In this document: positions 14,854 to 23,848 of the stretch, in pieces | How positions within the stretch are numbered: position 1 is the stretch's first letter | How the letters are laid out: the number at the start of each line of letters is the position of its first letter | Source of the DNA: a virus | IMG/VR virus record: IMGVR_UViG_3300044530_000622 | Span: 1-64,000 of that record | Direction: 5' to 3' (one strand) | Length of the DNA stretch: 64,000 nucleotides | The notes under the pieces: model-generated | Told to the model about the DNA's origin: nothing | Database searches by the model: none | The model's input: the letters and a program-made list of their open reading frames with translations, nothing else | Program-made: the position numbers and the translations under genes

Positions 14854-15141
14854 ATGGATAAAAAAGAGAAAAACTCGAGTATTTACACGATTACCGATCC
14901 GTTATTAGAACCCTATTACATTCAATACGATCAGTATTGCTACACAGCTATTAAGAAAATTATTGCCGGAACTTCCGGAAGAGAGAGAGATCAAACGATT
15001 GGTTACTATTCTGATCTAGAAAGATGTTTAGATGTGATTGCAGAAGATTCAATTAAGAATAAAGATTATGATTCCCTGCAGAAATTTATCTCCGGTCATA
15101 AAACACGTTTACAAGAACTAAAACAAATAACAATAAAATGA
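14854..15141 (+). CDS. Hypothetical protein preceding groES, 95 aa
   Basis: Soluble helical protein (ERDQTIGYYSDLERCLDVIAED) whose stop overlaps the groES start by 4 bases, so it is made together with the chaperonins. No family match. Its position suggests a co-factor of folding, but that is inference. Confidence 0.55.
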   Translation: MDKKEKNSSIYTITDPLLEPYYIQYDQYCYTAIKKIIAGTSGRERDQTIGYYSDLERCLDVIAEDSIKNKDYDSLQKFISGHKTRLQELKQITIK

Positions 15142-15449
15142 AATTAAAAGCAATTTATAACGCAGTTATCCTTAAGCCTTACGAGTTGGAGGAAGAGTTA
15201 CACGGGAACATCATCGTTCCAGATTTAGGAAATGAAAAGAATAAGATCGGCCAGGTAATATCTGTCGGAGACGGAATAACAATCCCAGGAGTTGGTTTCG
15301 TAAAGACTACAGCCAAGTTCGGTGATATTGCCGTTCTACCAACGATGGGCTTTACTAAGTTCGAATTCAAAGGAGAAGATTACTACATCGGTCCAGAGAA
15401 TCAAATCTTAGCTATCATCGAAGACGATTTTACATCAGTACCTTTTTAA
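15138..15449 (+). CDS. groES: GroES-like co-chaperonin
   Basis: 103 aa beta-barrel co-chaperonin: NAVILKPYELEEE at the start, mobile-loop region around residues 22-32 (HGNIIVPDLGNEK), GQVISVGDG, and the closing strand GPENQILAIIED. The mobile-loop hydrophobic tripeptide reads IIV, compatible with GroEL binding. Three bases separate it from groEL, so the pair is probably a matched lid and ring. Confidence 0.88.
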   Translation: MKLKAIYNAVILKPYELEEELHGNIIVPDLGNEKNKIGQVISVGDGITIPGVGFVKTTAKFGDIAVLPTMGFTKFEFKGEDYYIGPENQILAIIEDDFTSVPF

Positions 15450-15452
15450 GTT

Positions 15453-17081
15453 ATGAGCAAACAGATAGAATATTCAAACCAAGCACGCAAGAAATTATCA
15501 GAAGGAATTGATAAGATTGCAAATGCAGTTACAGCAACTTTAGGACCTAACGGCCGGAATGTTGTTTATAGAAATGAGACAGGTGAAGTTCGTTCTACCA
15601 AGGACGGAGTTACGGTTGCAAAGATTATCTCTTTGAAAGACCCAGTACATTCAATCGCCGTTGATATGCTTAAACAAGCAGCTATCAAGACAGCAAACAT
15701 TGCTGGTGATGGAACTACTACAGCAACCCTACTTGCTCAATTCATTACCAATCAAGGATTAAAAGCCTTAGATAACGGAGGTAATGCAGTACAAATTAAA
15801 CGCGATATCGATAAAGCAGTTAAAGAAGTAATTGCTTACATCAAAGAAAATATCGCTGAAGATATTACTTCAGAGGGGCAGTTAGACCAGATCGCTTCTG
15901 TGTCTGCAAACAACGACCCTGAGGTAGGTTCTCTAATCACTTCAGCATTAGCTGCAGTAGGCAGAGACGGGATTGTTACTATTGAAGAATCTAGGACGGG
16001 TGATACCTACTTAGAGACAGTTGAAGGTATTCAGTTCGATCGAGGATTTAAATCACCTCACTTCGTTACTGATAATGCAACTATGTCTTCAGTGTTAGAC
16101 AATCCCTTAGTTTTAATTTATGATGGGAAGCTTTCACAGGCTAAGGACTTACTTCCTATCCTCGAATCAGTTTCATCTGATAATAAATCGTTGTTGATCA
16201 TCTGCGAAGATATTGATAATGAAGCTTTGGCTACCTTGATTGTAAATAAGATGAGAGGTACTATTAAAGTATGTGCAGTTAAAGCTCCTGACTTCGGAGA
16301 TAGAAGAAAGCTTATCATGGAAGACATTGCAGTCTTGACAGGCGGTCAAGTAATCTCTCCTGAGAAAGGAATGAAGTTAAGCCGGGTAGATAAAGCATGG
16401 TTAGGTGAAGCACGCAAGGCTAATATCCAGAAAGAATCTACTACTATCATCGACGGTAAAGGTGAAGTAGAAGCTATTACTTCTCGTATTGAAGACTTGA
16501 AAGCTCAGATCGATAATGCAAAGAGTCCTTTTGAGATGGAGAAGCTTCAGGAGCGTTTAGCTAAATTTACAGGCGGGGTATCAATCATTCACGTTGGAGG
16601 TAATTCAGAACTTGAAATGAAAGAGAAGAAGGACCGAGTAGAGGATGCTTTACATGCTACAAGAGCTGCTATTGCTGAAGGAATTGTTCCTGGCGGCGGA
16701 ATTGCTTTACTACGAAGTATGCCTAGCTGGACTGCCAGTGAGACAAGTACCGGATATCAAATTATATACATGGCATGTACAATGCCATTCTATAAAATTC
16801 TAACTAATGCTGGTTATGAGTACCAACAAATATCTGATATTAGCGGGCAAATTTGCGCGAATTCCGATAAGTGGACAGGTTGGAATCTTACAGAAGAGAA
16901 TGTTACTAATTTAAAAGATGCTGGTATCATTGATCCATTTAAAGTAACTAGAACGGCTCTAGAGAATGCAGCATCAGTAGCAGGAACAATCCTATTGACT
17001 GAATGTGTAGTTGCAGATGAACTTACAGAGAACGGTTCTAACAGCATGGACGATGCGTCTAATCAATTAATGCTAGGGTAA
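15453..17081 (+). CDS. groEL: GroEL-like chaperonin
   Basis: 542 aa, full-length with equatorial, intermediate and apical domains. ATP-site blocks are intact: TLGPNGRNV, STKDGVTVAK, AGDGTTTATLL and VEDALHATRAAIAEGIVPGGG (containing the hydrolysis Asp). The C-terminus ends in NSMDDASNQLMLG and lacks the Gly-Gly-Met tail of bacterial GroEL. It would fold phage capsid or enzyme polypeptides, with its own GroES next door. Encoding both partners is rare in phages. Confidence 0.95.
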   Translation: MSKQIEYSNQARKKLSEGIDKIANAVTATLGPNGRNVVYRNETGEVRSTKDGVTVAKIISLKDPVHSIAVDMLKQAAIKTANIAGDGTTTATLLAQFITNQGLKALDNGGNAVQIKRDIDKAVKEVIAYIKENIAEDITSEGQLDQIASVSANNDPEVGSLITSALAAVGRDGIVTIEESRTGDTYLETVEGIQFDRGFKSPHFVTDNATMSSVLDNPLVLIYDGKLSQAKDLLPILESVSSDNKSLLIICEDIDNEALATLIVNKMRGTIKVCAVKAPDFGDRRKLIMEDIAVLTGGQVISPEKGMKLSRVDKAWLGEARKANIQKESTTIIDGKGEVEAITSRIEDLKAQIDNAKSPFEMEKLQERLAKFTGGVSIIHVGGNSELEMKEKKDRVEDALHATRAAIAEGIVPGGGIALLRSMPSWTASETSTGYQIIYMACTMPFYKILTNAGYEYQQISDISGQICANSDKWTGWNLTEENVTNLKDAGIIDPFKVTRTALENAASVAGTILLTECVVADELTENGSNSMDDASNQLMLG

Positions 17082-17389
17082 TGGTTGGCAAGGGGAGAAT
17101 AGTTCTTATACAGGATAACATGTATGAGGTTGTTAGGATCTTAAAGCTTCGACCTGGAGCTGTTCTCCCTACCGAATCAGCCAATGAAATAAAAGAGGCA
17201 TGGCATGCCGAGAAAGTATTCAAACACGGAGACGAATACTTCTTTGTTAATGAAGTACAAACAGTTGAACCATTAGAAGATGAACAAGACAGAAATCAAG
17301 GAGAGCTTACAGTTGATAGCACAGAGAACACCGCCGGGGGACAGATGGACCTTGGAGGGGGAGATGGAGATCAGGAAGAGCATAACTGA
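17081..17389 (+). CDS. Hypothetical protein, 102 aa, acidic Gly-rich tail
   Basis: ATG shares the last base of groEL. The N-terminal half is beta-like (KGRIVLIQDNMYEVVRILKL); from residue 65 on it is acidic and Gly/Gln-rich (MDLGGGDGDQEEHN), probably disordered. Function unknown; co-expressed with the chaperonins. Confidence 0.55.
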   Translation: MVGKGRIVLIQDNMYEVVRILKLRPGAVLPTESANEIKEAWHAEKVFKHGDEYFFVNEVQTVEPLEDEQDRNQGELTVDSTENTAGGQMDLGGGDGDQEEHN

Positions 17390-17546
17390 TGCTTTAGAAG
17401 CTTATTACCAGAAAGCAACCTCAAAGCCTTTAGCCTACCGTCTGGAACCAATCCAGGGTAAATTATTTGCAATTAGAACTAGTGAAGTAGAAATACCAGA
17501 AGAACAACCAAAACAATATTCCATTTACGGAGATTACGAATTATGA
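17364..17546 (+). CDS. Hypothetical protein, 60 aa
   Basis: I place the start at ATG 17364 because a purine block (GGAGGGGGAG) sits just before it; ATG 17280 would add 28 residues but overlap the previous gene by 110 bases. Sequence MEIRKSITDALEAYYQKA is helical, then beta (LAYRLEPIQGKLFAI). No family. Confidence 0.5.
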   Translation: MEIRKSITDALEAYYQKATSKPLAYRLEPIQGKLFAIRTSEVEIPEEQPKQYSIYGDYEL

Positions 17547-17788
17547 AACAACAAGACTTAAAACTCAACATCGACCTTAAAAATACCCAGCCGGTATTAT
17601 CACCAGAAGGTAACCACGTTTTTGCCGAAGGAATGATCCTAAGGAAAATCTCTCGCTTTGTTGCAGGTACTGACGAAGATGCAGTAATGCCCATCCCAGT
17701 ATTCTACGACGTTAAGACAGGAAAGATCCTATTAGATACTTTACCTAAAGACTTAAGAGAGGAATACGCTGATGAGCAGAAAGATTAA
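17543..17788 (+). CDS. Hypothetical protein, 81 aa
   Basis: Overlaps both neighbours (4 and 17 bases). Beta-rich with a conserved-looking core (GMILRKISRFVAGTDED; PVFYDVKTGKILLD). The pattern is common among small phage proteins of unknown function. Confidence 0.55.
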   Translation: MKQQDLKLNIDLKNTQPVLSPEGNHVFAEGMILRKISRFVAGTDEDAVMPIPVFYDVKTGKILLDTLPKDLREEYADEQKD

Positions 17789-18008
17789 TTATACTAACTT
17801 CATTCCTGATTCTATTGTTGATTCTATCTTAAATAAGTTTGTTGATAGAGCCGAGATGGGCTTTAAGAAATACAGCAACACTCTCGATAGAAAAGATCTA
17901 AGTAAAGTAGAATGGATCAACCACGCCCAAGAAGAACTCATGGACGGTATTCTATACTTAGAAAGACTTAAACAGGAGATCGATGATCAAGTTACCGAAA
18001 GTAATTAA
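17772..18008 (+). CDS. MazG-like helical phage protein, 78 aa
   Basis: Residues 23-68 fit the all-helical MazG-like pattern often found in phages: RAEMGFKKYSNTLDR, then HAQEELMDGILYLERL with the EE..D metal-type spacing. Family members hydrolyse nucleotide triphosphates or pyrophosphates, but this short form may not be catalytic. Overlaps the nuclease gene by 26 bases. Confidence 0.5.
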   Translation: MSRKINYTNFIPDSIVDSILNKFVDRAEMGFKKYSNTLDRKDLSKVEWINHAQEELMDGILYLERLKQEIDDQVTESN

Positions 18009-18936
18009 GCAGATCCGGGAGCATAAGCTTCTGGAGATCGACAAAGAGACTCAGAAGAACATCTCTTACTCTCAAATGCAGGTCTATAATCAATGTCCTC
18101 ACCGTTGGAAGCTAACTTATAAAGACAAGATTAAAGTCTATAAGCCTTCCATTCATACTGTGTTCGGTAAAGCATTCCATGAAACAGTTCAGGACTGGCT
18201 AACAACCCTATATGAAGTATCAGGAGTGGCAGCCGATGCGATGGACTTAGAAGATAAACTTTACGAAGGATTAATCTTCCATTACTCAGACGAGAAGAAG
18301 AATAACAACGGAGAGCATTTTGTTACTGCGAAAGACTTACAGGAGTTCTACGAAGACGGCTGCACTATCCTTAAGTATATTAAAAAGAATAGAGCAGCTT
18401 ACTTCGGCAAACAGGGTTGGCATTTAGTAGGAGTTGAAATTCCACTAATGATTCAACCTATTGAAGACCATCCGGGAGTATTATTCAAAGGCTTTATTGA
18501 CTTAGTTCTATATCATGAACCTTCAGACGAGTATCATATCTTTGATATCAAGACTTCGACCAGAGGTTGGGGTGACAAGGATAAGAAAGACGAGATGAAA
18601 CAATCTCAATTGATCCTCTATAAGAATTTCTTTAATAAGCAGTTCGGAGTTAATCCGGAGAAGATTCATATTAAGTTCTTTATTGTTAAAAGAAAGCTTT
18701 GGGAACAATCTGATTTCGTTCAGAAGAGAGTGCAGGAGTTCATTCCAGCTTCAGGTCCGATTAAGACTAAGAAAGCAGTTGGTAAGATGGAAGAGTTTAT
18801 TAAAGAATGTTTCGAACCGACAGGGGAGATAAAAGAGAGAGTGTATGCAAGAACACCCTCGGCTAGTGCTTGTAAGTTTTGTCCGTTCTACGAACAGCCA
18901 AGGCACTGCGAGCATGCAGGGGCGAAGTTTAAATAA
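17983..18936 (+). CDS. PD-(D/E)XK nuclease, RecB/Cas4 type, with Fe-S cysteines
   Basis: 317 aa. N-terminal Cys38 (YNQCPHRWKL), then the nuclease core GFIDLVLYHE and FDIKTS (Asp and Lys of PD-D/E-K at about residues 172-192), and a C-terminal cysteine triplet C297, C300, C309 (CKFCPFYEQPRHC). This four-Cys layout is the AddB/Cas4 Fe-S staple. It probably trims DNA ends during replication, recombination or packaging. Start ATG 17983 overlaps the upstream gene. Confidence 0.85.
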   Translation: MIKLPKVIKQIREHKLLEIDKETQKNISYSQMQVYNQCPHRWKLTYKDKIKVYKPSIHTVFGKAFHETVQDWLTTLYEVSGVAADAMDLEDKLYEGLIFHYSDEKKNNNGEHFVTAKDLQEFYEDGCTILKYIKKNRAAYFGKQGWHLVGVEIPLMIQPIEDHPGVLFKGFIDLVLYHEPSDEYHIFDIKTSTRGWGDKDKKDEMKQSQLILYKNFFNKQFGVNPEKIHIKFFIVKRKLWEQSDFVQKRVQEFIPASGPIKTKKAVGKMEEFIKECFEPTGEIKERVYARTPSASACKFCPFYEQPRHCEHAGAKFK

Positions 18937-18986
18937 ATCTAGATCGCGAATTTAGGACAGTATATATTTATTATAAAGATATATTT

Positions 18987-19175
18987 ATGACAAAAGATAC
19001 AACTAAAACAATGGTATTAACCTCCGTGAAGGTGGAACAAGACCAGTTCAATGATTTTAAAGTAGAGTGCGTACGCGACCGGTTCACTCTGCATAACCTT
19101 GTAAATAAATGCATTCACCTTTATTTGAACGATAAAGACTTTCGAAAGGCAATTATCGATTATCAAGAGAAATAA
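18987..19175 (+). CDS. Small ribbon-helix-helix-like protein, 62 aa
   Basis: An N-terminal strand (MVLTSVKVEQDQFNDFKVEC) followed by two helices (TLHNLVNKCIHLYL; DFRKAIIDY) resembles the ribbon-helix-helix DNA-binding layout. It lies alone between the nuclease and the sugar cluster, with AT-rich sequence including TATATTTATTATAAAG before the ATG. A regulator is plausible but unproven. Confidence 0.5.
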   Translation: MTKDTTKTMVLTSVKVEQDQFNDFKVECVRDRFTLHNLVNKCIHLYLNDKDFRKAIIDYQEK

Positions 19176-19177
19176 GC

Positions 19178-19208
19178 TTGCCTTCCTCCCACTAATTAGT
19201 TATTTTAA
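19178..19208 (+). promoter_or_regulatory. Promoter for the glycan cluster
   Basis: TTG 19178, 20 bases, TATTTTAA 19201-19208, ATG 19218. Likely drives the first long block of sugar genes. Confidence 0.5.
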
Positions 19209-19217
19209 AGTTATATT

Positions 19218-20654
19218 ATGAAAGACGGTTACATACGAAAAGACAAACGAAAGAAAATTTTATTAATGTGCGATGACATTCGGGTTCATTCCGGTATCGC
19301 TCACATGGGTCGGGAGCTTGTGATCAATACAGCTCACCACTTTAATTGGGTTAACTTAGGAGGAGCTGTCAAGCATCCAGAAGCTGGTCAACGCTTTGAT
19401 CTCTCCGAGGATACTAACAGGCAAGCCGGCATCCAGGATTCCTCGGTGATGCTCTATCCGACAGACGGGTACGGAAATCCCGATCTAACCCGCCAGTTAA
19501 TTCAAATGGAGAAGCCGGATGCAATCTTCATCATTACCGATCCAAGATATTGGACTTGGTTATTCCAAATGGAGAATGAGATCCGGAGACACATCCCGAT
19601 CGTGTATTTGAATATTTGGGATGACTATCCGGCACCTCTCTACAATAAAGAGTTTTATGAGTCGTGTGATGCATTGTTCGGCATTTCAAAGCAGACAGTT
19701 AATATCAATAAATTAGTCTTAGGAGATAAAGCTCAATATAAAATGATTGAGTATGTACCTCATGGAGTAAACGAAGACAATTTTAAACCGTTAACTGAAG
19801 ACGTATTAGGTTCAAAAGAGTTTACGGAGTTTAAAAAGCAGATGTTTCAAGGAAAGGAGATCGACTTCGTCGTTCTATTTAATTCCAGGAACATTCGCCG
19901 GAAACAGATCCCGGATACAATCTTAGCATTCAGACACTTCGTGGATAGTCTTCCAAAAGAGAAAGCAAAGAAGTGTTTACTTCTTATGCATACCCAGCCG
20001 GTTGAAGAGCATGGAACAGACTTAAATGCAGTCGTTGAATTATTCTGTTCGGAGGAGCATATCAACGTTCATTTCACAGGAGGTATGTTCGATCATACTC
20101 GGATGAACTGGTTGTATAACCTCGCAGATACTTGCATACTATTAACCTCGAATGAGGGATGGGGTTTATGTTTGACTGAGGCTCTACTTGTAGGTATGCC
20201 TATTATTGCAAACGTTACCGGTGGAATGCAAGACCAGATGAGATTTGTTAAAGATGGAGTATGGATGGACTTTGATTACGATTTCCCATCCAATCACAGA
20301 GGTACTTATAGAGAGCATGGAGAGTGGGCATTCCCAGTCTATCCAGTCTCAAGATCAATCCAAGGTTCAGTACCAACTCCTTACATCTGGGATGATAGAT
20401 GTGAAGCAGAGGATGCTGCTCAGATGATCGAGGAGGTGTACTTGCTTGGAAATACAGAGAGAAAGAGGAGAGGTGAAGCTGGTAGGAAGTGGGCTGCAGG
20501 TCCGGAAGCAGGGTTTACTTCTAAAATCATGGGAGAAAGAATCGTTAAGCATATGGATACTCTATTTGAAACTTGGACACCGAGAGAAAAATACGAATTA
20601 ATCCTTGCAGGAGAAGTTGCTAGAAAGAAGATAGTTCATAAATTAAAATATTAA
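19218..20654 (+). CDS. GT4-like glycosyltransferase
   Basis: 478 aa GT-B protein. Rossmann-like N-terminus (KKILLMCDDIRVHSGIAHMG), middle segment LFNSRNIRRKQIPD, and the donor-binding region GWGLCLTEALLVGMPIIANV (about residues 312-332), the EX7E-type motif with acidic residues in place. Transfers a sugar from a nucleotide donor; acceptor unknown. First gene of a cluster whose products may decorate the virion or the host surface. One-base overlap with the next transferase. Confidence 0.82.
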   Translation: MKDGYIRKDKRKKILLMCDDIRVHSGIAHMGRELVINTAHHFNWVNLGGAVKHPEAGQRFDLSEDTNRQAGIQDSSVMLYPTDGYGNPDLTRQLIQMEKPDAIFIITDPRYWTWLFQMENEIRRHIPIVYLNIWDDYPAPLYNKEFYESCDALFGISKQTVNINKLVLGDKAQYKMIEYVPHGVNEDNFKPLTEDVLGSKEFTEFKKQMFQGKEIDFVVLFNSRNIRRKQIPDTILAFRHFVDSLPKEKAKKCLLLMHTQPVEEHGTDLNAVVELFCSEEHINVHFTGGMFDHTRMNWLYNLADTCILLTSNEGWGLCLTEALLVGMPIIANVTGGMQDQMRFVKDGVWMDFDYDFPSNHRGTYREHGEWAFPVYPVSRSIQGSVPTPYIWDDRCEAEDAAQMIEEVYLLGNTERKRRGEAGRKWAAGPEAGFTSKIMGERIVKHMDTLFETWTPREKYELILAGEVARKKIVHKLKY

Positions 20655-21955
20655 TGAAGCCATTATACGTAATTAGTTGCCCGATAGATACCTATTCCGG
20701 GTATGGATCAAGATCAAGAGACTTAGTTAAAGCAATCATCGAACTCGACAAGTATGATGTTAAGATACTACCACAAAGATGGGGAAGTACTCCCTGGGGC
20801 TTTATCGAAGACTTTAAAGAGGATTGGGGCTTTCTTAAAGAACATATTTTAACATCTCCTCAATTACCCCGTCAGCCAGAAATCTGGTCTCAGTTAACAG
20901 TTCCTAATGAATTCCAGGCTGTAGGTAAATACAACATCGGCTTTACAGCCGGAGTTGAGACTACGATGTGTGCGCCGGAGTGGATTGAAGGACTAAATAG
21001 AATGGATATTACTTTCGTATCATCTACATTTTCAAAAGAGGCTTTAGAGAAATCAAACTTCGAAGAGAAAGATAAAAAAACAAATCAGTTAATACGAACT
21101 ATTAAGCTTGAAAAGCCTTTAGAGGTTTTATTTGAAGGAGTAGATATTACGAAATATCTTCCTTTAGAATCTAAAGAGGTAGTTGATATTAATCTTTCTA
21201 GCATTAAGGAAGACTTCGCTTATTTATTTGTCGGTCATTGGCTGCAAGGAGACCTTGGAGAGGATAGAAAGAATGTTGGGTTACTCATCAAAGCATTCTA
21301 TGAAACATTTAAGAATAAAGCTAAAAAACCTGCATTGATACTTAAAACTTCAATGGGCGGAACTTCTTATATGGACCGAGAAGAGATACTAAAAAGAATT
21401 GCCTCAATCAGAAAGACTGTCAATTCTGTTAATATCCCGAACGTCTACCTACTTCATGGAGAGTTTTCCGATCAAGAGGTTAACCAGCTATATAATCACC
21501 CTAAAGTAAAAGCAATGGTTAATCTAACCAAGGGTGAAGGCTTTGGAAGACCTTTATTAGAATTTTCGTTAATAAAGAAACCGATCCTAGTTAGTGATTG
21601 GTCTGGACACTTAGATTATTTAGATTCAGAATTCGTTACCTTAATCCCAGGAAAACTAAAACCAGTCCATCCAAGTGCTTACGTACCGGGAATTATTTTA
21701 GAAGGCGCTCAATGGTTTTCACCTGATGCAGGTATGTTAGGAGCAAAAATGAGGGATGTATTTGAGAACTACAAAAAGTATACTGACGGAGCAAAGAGAC
21801 AGGCTTATAGGTCGAAAACTGAATTCTCTTATGATAAGATGAAAGAGAGATTAGATACGTTATTAACCAAGCATATACCTGAATTCCCAAAGGAGATAAA
21901 GCTTCAACTACCTCAGTTAAAGAAAATTGAACTACCTAAACTTAAAAAGCTATAA
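20654..21955 (+). CDS. GT4-like glycosyltransferase
   Basis: 433 aa GT-B enzyme: SCPIDTYSGYGSRSRDLV at the start (donor-side glycine loop), VGHWLQGDLGEDRKNVGLLI, then GEGFGRPLLEFSLIKKPILV near residue 294. The C-terminus has a repetitive Lys-Leu-Pro tail (LQLPQLKKIELPKLKKL). Coupled to genes on both sides by 1-base overlaps. Confidence 0.82.
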   Translation: MKPLYVISCPIDTYSGYGSRSRDLVKAIIELDKYDVKILPQRWGSTPWGFIEDFKEDWGFLKEHILTSPQLPRQPEIWSQLTVPNEFQAVGKYNIGFTAGVETTMCAPEWIEGLNRMDITFVSSTFSKEALEKSNFEEKDKKTNQLIRTIKLEKPLEVLFEGVDITKYLPLESKEVVDINLSSIKEDFAYLFVGHWLQGDLGEDRKNVGLLIKAFYETFKNKAKKPALILKTSMGGTSYMDREEILKRIASIRKTVNSVNIPNVYLLHGEFSDQEVNQLYNHPKVKAMVNLTKGEGFGRPLLEFSLIKKPILVSDWSGHLDYLDSEFVTLIPGKLKPVHPSAYVPGIILEGAQWFSPDAGMLGAKMRDVFENYKKYTDGAKRQAYRSKTEFSYDKMKERLDTLLTKHIPEFPKEIKLQLPQLKKIELPKLKKL

Positions 21956-22152
21956 TGAAAGACTTACTAACAGTTATCTTAAACTTTAGATACCTCTTCA
22001 GACGTACCCGGAGAGAGGTACAGAAACTAACCCACGAAAGACTTCTGGGTAAGTATATGAATAACTACGTGACTAAAACTAAAGTAGTTCAAAGAAAAGC
22101 ATCCTTGAAAGCTTTAGAAGACTATAAAAAAAAGACTAAATGGACAATTTAA
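21955..22152 (+). CDS. Basic hypothetical protein, 65 aa
   Basis: Strongly basic and helical (RRTRREVQKLTHERLLG). Overlaps the previous stop and the next start. No domain; may be a membrane-proximal or nucleic-acid-binding helper. Confidence 0.5.
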   Translation: MKDLLTVILNFRYLFRRTRREVQKLTHERLLGKYMNNYVTKTKVVQRKASLKALEDYKKKTKWTI

Positions 22153-22595
22153 CAATCTGCGATAGATGCGGCTCCGATGCTTGCTACACTCAGGAAGTCT
22201 CTCCTGAAGTTACTAACTACCTTTGTTACGGTTGCGGGTTTATTACCAACACTGTTATGACTGAAGGAAGCGAATTTATTACTTTACAGGCAGAAATTCT
22301 TCCTGAGCTCTACAAAGATCTATTCTTTAAAGATGCAGAAGGTAAGATCTGGATGCCAAATACGGTTAACCAGCCCGATAAAGGAATGGTATTTGCTCAA
22401 GGATCAAATAAGAGTGAATGGAGATGGACCGGAGTTAAGGCAGTTCCTGTCAAGGAAGAGGAGAAGAAGAAGTATCCTAAGCCAGGCAAGAAGAACGAAT
22501 ACTATGAATTCAGAATGGATATGTCTACAGCTAAGTACTTTGAAGAAAAAGACTTCATGGATGCTCTAGAATATATTGGCATTTTAGGAGCTTAA
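22140..22595 (+). CDS. Zinc-ribbon phage protein, 151 aa
   Basis: N-terminal zinc ribbon with two knuckles (CDRCGSDAC and CYGCGF, residues 7-38) followed by a domain with MPNTVNQPDKGMVF and a basic PKPGKK loop. I recall similar proteins from marine T4-like phages without an assigned role. Ends within the next promoter. Confidence 0.6.
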   Translation: MDNLTICDRCGSDACYTQEVSPEVTNYLCYGCGFITNTVMTEGSEFITLQAEILPELYKDLFFKDAEGKIWMPNTVNQPDKGMVFAQGSNKSEWRWTGVKAVPVKEEEKKKYPKPGKKNEYYEFRMDMSTAKYFEEKDFMDALEYIGILGA

Positions 22596-22607
22596 TTCAT
22601 ATATTAA
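22576..22607 (+). promoter_or_regulatory. Promoter for 22612
   Basis: TTG 22576, 21 bases, TATATTAA 22600-22607, ATG 22612: leaderless geometry. Confidence 0.5.
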
Positions 22608-22611
22608 TAAT

Positions 22612-23226
22612 ATGAAAATTAGCTATGCTATTACAGTCTGTGATGAATTAGAGGAGATTAAACGCTTAGTTGATTTCCTTATTTCTAACAAACACAAAGA
22701 AGATGAGATAATAATCCTATTCGATCAGAGTAAAGGCACTCAAGAAGTAATAACCTACCTTGATACAATTAAATCAGAAGGATGTTTAGTAAGCAACCGC
22801 TTTGAAGGACATTTTGCAGACTGGAAGAACTTATTATCATCACACTGTACCGGCGATTTCATATTCCAGATAGATGCTGATGAATACTTACCTGCAGAGT
22901 TTATCGACCTCCTTCATCAAATACTGGAAGCTAACCCCGAAGTTGATCTGTACTATGTTCCTAGGATTAATACTGTAAGTGGTCTCACCCCGGAGCATAT
23001 ACAGAAATGGGGTTGGAGAGTACAGAACGGAAGAGTGAATTGGCCTGATTACCAGAGCAGAATCTATAGAAACAACCCAGAGATCAAATGGGAGAATAAA
23101 GTTCATGAAAAGATTGTTGGGTTCAAACAATATACTACCTTACCTGCAGTAGATGAATTAGCTTTGATTCACCCTAAGACTATCGAAAGACAGGAAAAAC
23201 AAAACAATTATTACGAAACATTATGA
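22612..23226 (+). CDS. GT2 glycosyltransferase, short
   Basis: 204 aa GT-A fold. ISYAITVCDELEEIKRLVDFL at the N-terminus and the metal-binding DXD-type motif QIDADEYLP near residue 85, plus WENKVHEKIVGF typical of family-2 enzymes acting on surface glycans. Overlaps the FkbM gene by 4 bases. Confidence 0.8.
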   Translation: MKISYAITVCDELEEIKRLVDFLISNKHKEDEIIILFDQSKGTQEVITYLDTIKSEGCLVSNRFEGHFADWKNLLSSHCTGDFIFQIDADEYLPAEFIDLLHQILEANPEVDLYYVPRINTVSGLTPEHIQKWGWRVQNGRVNWPDYQSRIYRNNPEIKWENKVHEKIVGFKQYTTLPAVDELALIHPKTIERQEKQNNYYETL

Positions 23227-23846
23227 TAAAATACGAAGATAAAGAGTATGAGATACAGTACCACCCAGACCTTATAGGGCGGATAGCTTCAGAAAATAAT
23301 ACTTTTTTTGAGGAATGGCTATTGACACCGTTAAAAGAAAAAGTAAAGTCTTTTGATTTTGTTATAGATGTAGGTGCAAACATTGGTAATCACGCTTTGT
23401 TTTTTAAGAAAGTATGTAAAGCAGATCGGGTGGTTTGTTTTGAACCTCACCCCGATAACCTTCCTTTATTACACAAAAACTGCTCAGATTGTGAAATTTA
23501 TGATGTAGGAATCTCTTCTGACAATATACAAGGGTTCCTAGAATTTGTAAATAGTATGGATCATAACTCAGGAACATCTAAAGTAAGTTCAAACGGACAT
23601 CCAATAGTACTAAGAACATTAGATAGTTATGATTTTTTAAATGTTACTTTTATTAAAATAGATGTTGAAGGTTTAGAGTTAGAAGTTTTAAGAGGAGCTC
23701 AAAAAACAATTGAGCAAAATCATCCTGATGTTATGGTCGAAATACATTTAGGAGTGACAGTGGAAGCTGTACAAGCATTACTACCAGGTTACGTATGGGA
23801 AAAAGTATCTTTTGAAGATCATTACCTTTTCACCTACGTTAAGTAA
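23223..23846 (+). CDS. FkbM-type SAM methyltransferase
   Basis: 207 aa; motif I VIDVGANIGNHALFF (about residues 46-60), FEPHPDNLPLLHKN and the family strand FIKIDVEGLELEVLRGA. FkbM enzymes O-methylate sugars or other hydroxyls, so it probably caps a glycan made by this cluster. Confidence 0.85.
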   Translation: MIKYEDKEYEIQYHPDLIGRIASENNTFFEEWLLTPLKEKVKSFDFVIDVGANIGNHALFFKKVCKADRVVCFEPHPDNLPLLHKNCSDCEIYDVGISSDNIQGFLEFVNSMDHNSGTSKVSSNGHPIVLRTLDSYDFLNVTFIKIDVEGLELEVLRGAQKTIEQNHPDVMVEIHLGVTVEAVQALLPGYVWEKVSFEDHYLFTYVK

Positions 23847-23848
23847 TT

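Noticed and set aside
17983-18936. Cas4-like nuclease as a sign of a CRISPR system
   Set aside because: No repeats, cas1 or cas2; stand-alone RecB/Cas4-type nucleases are normal in large phages.
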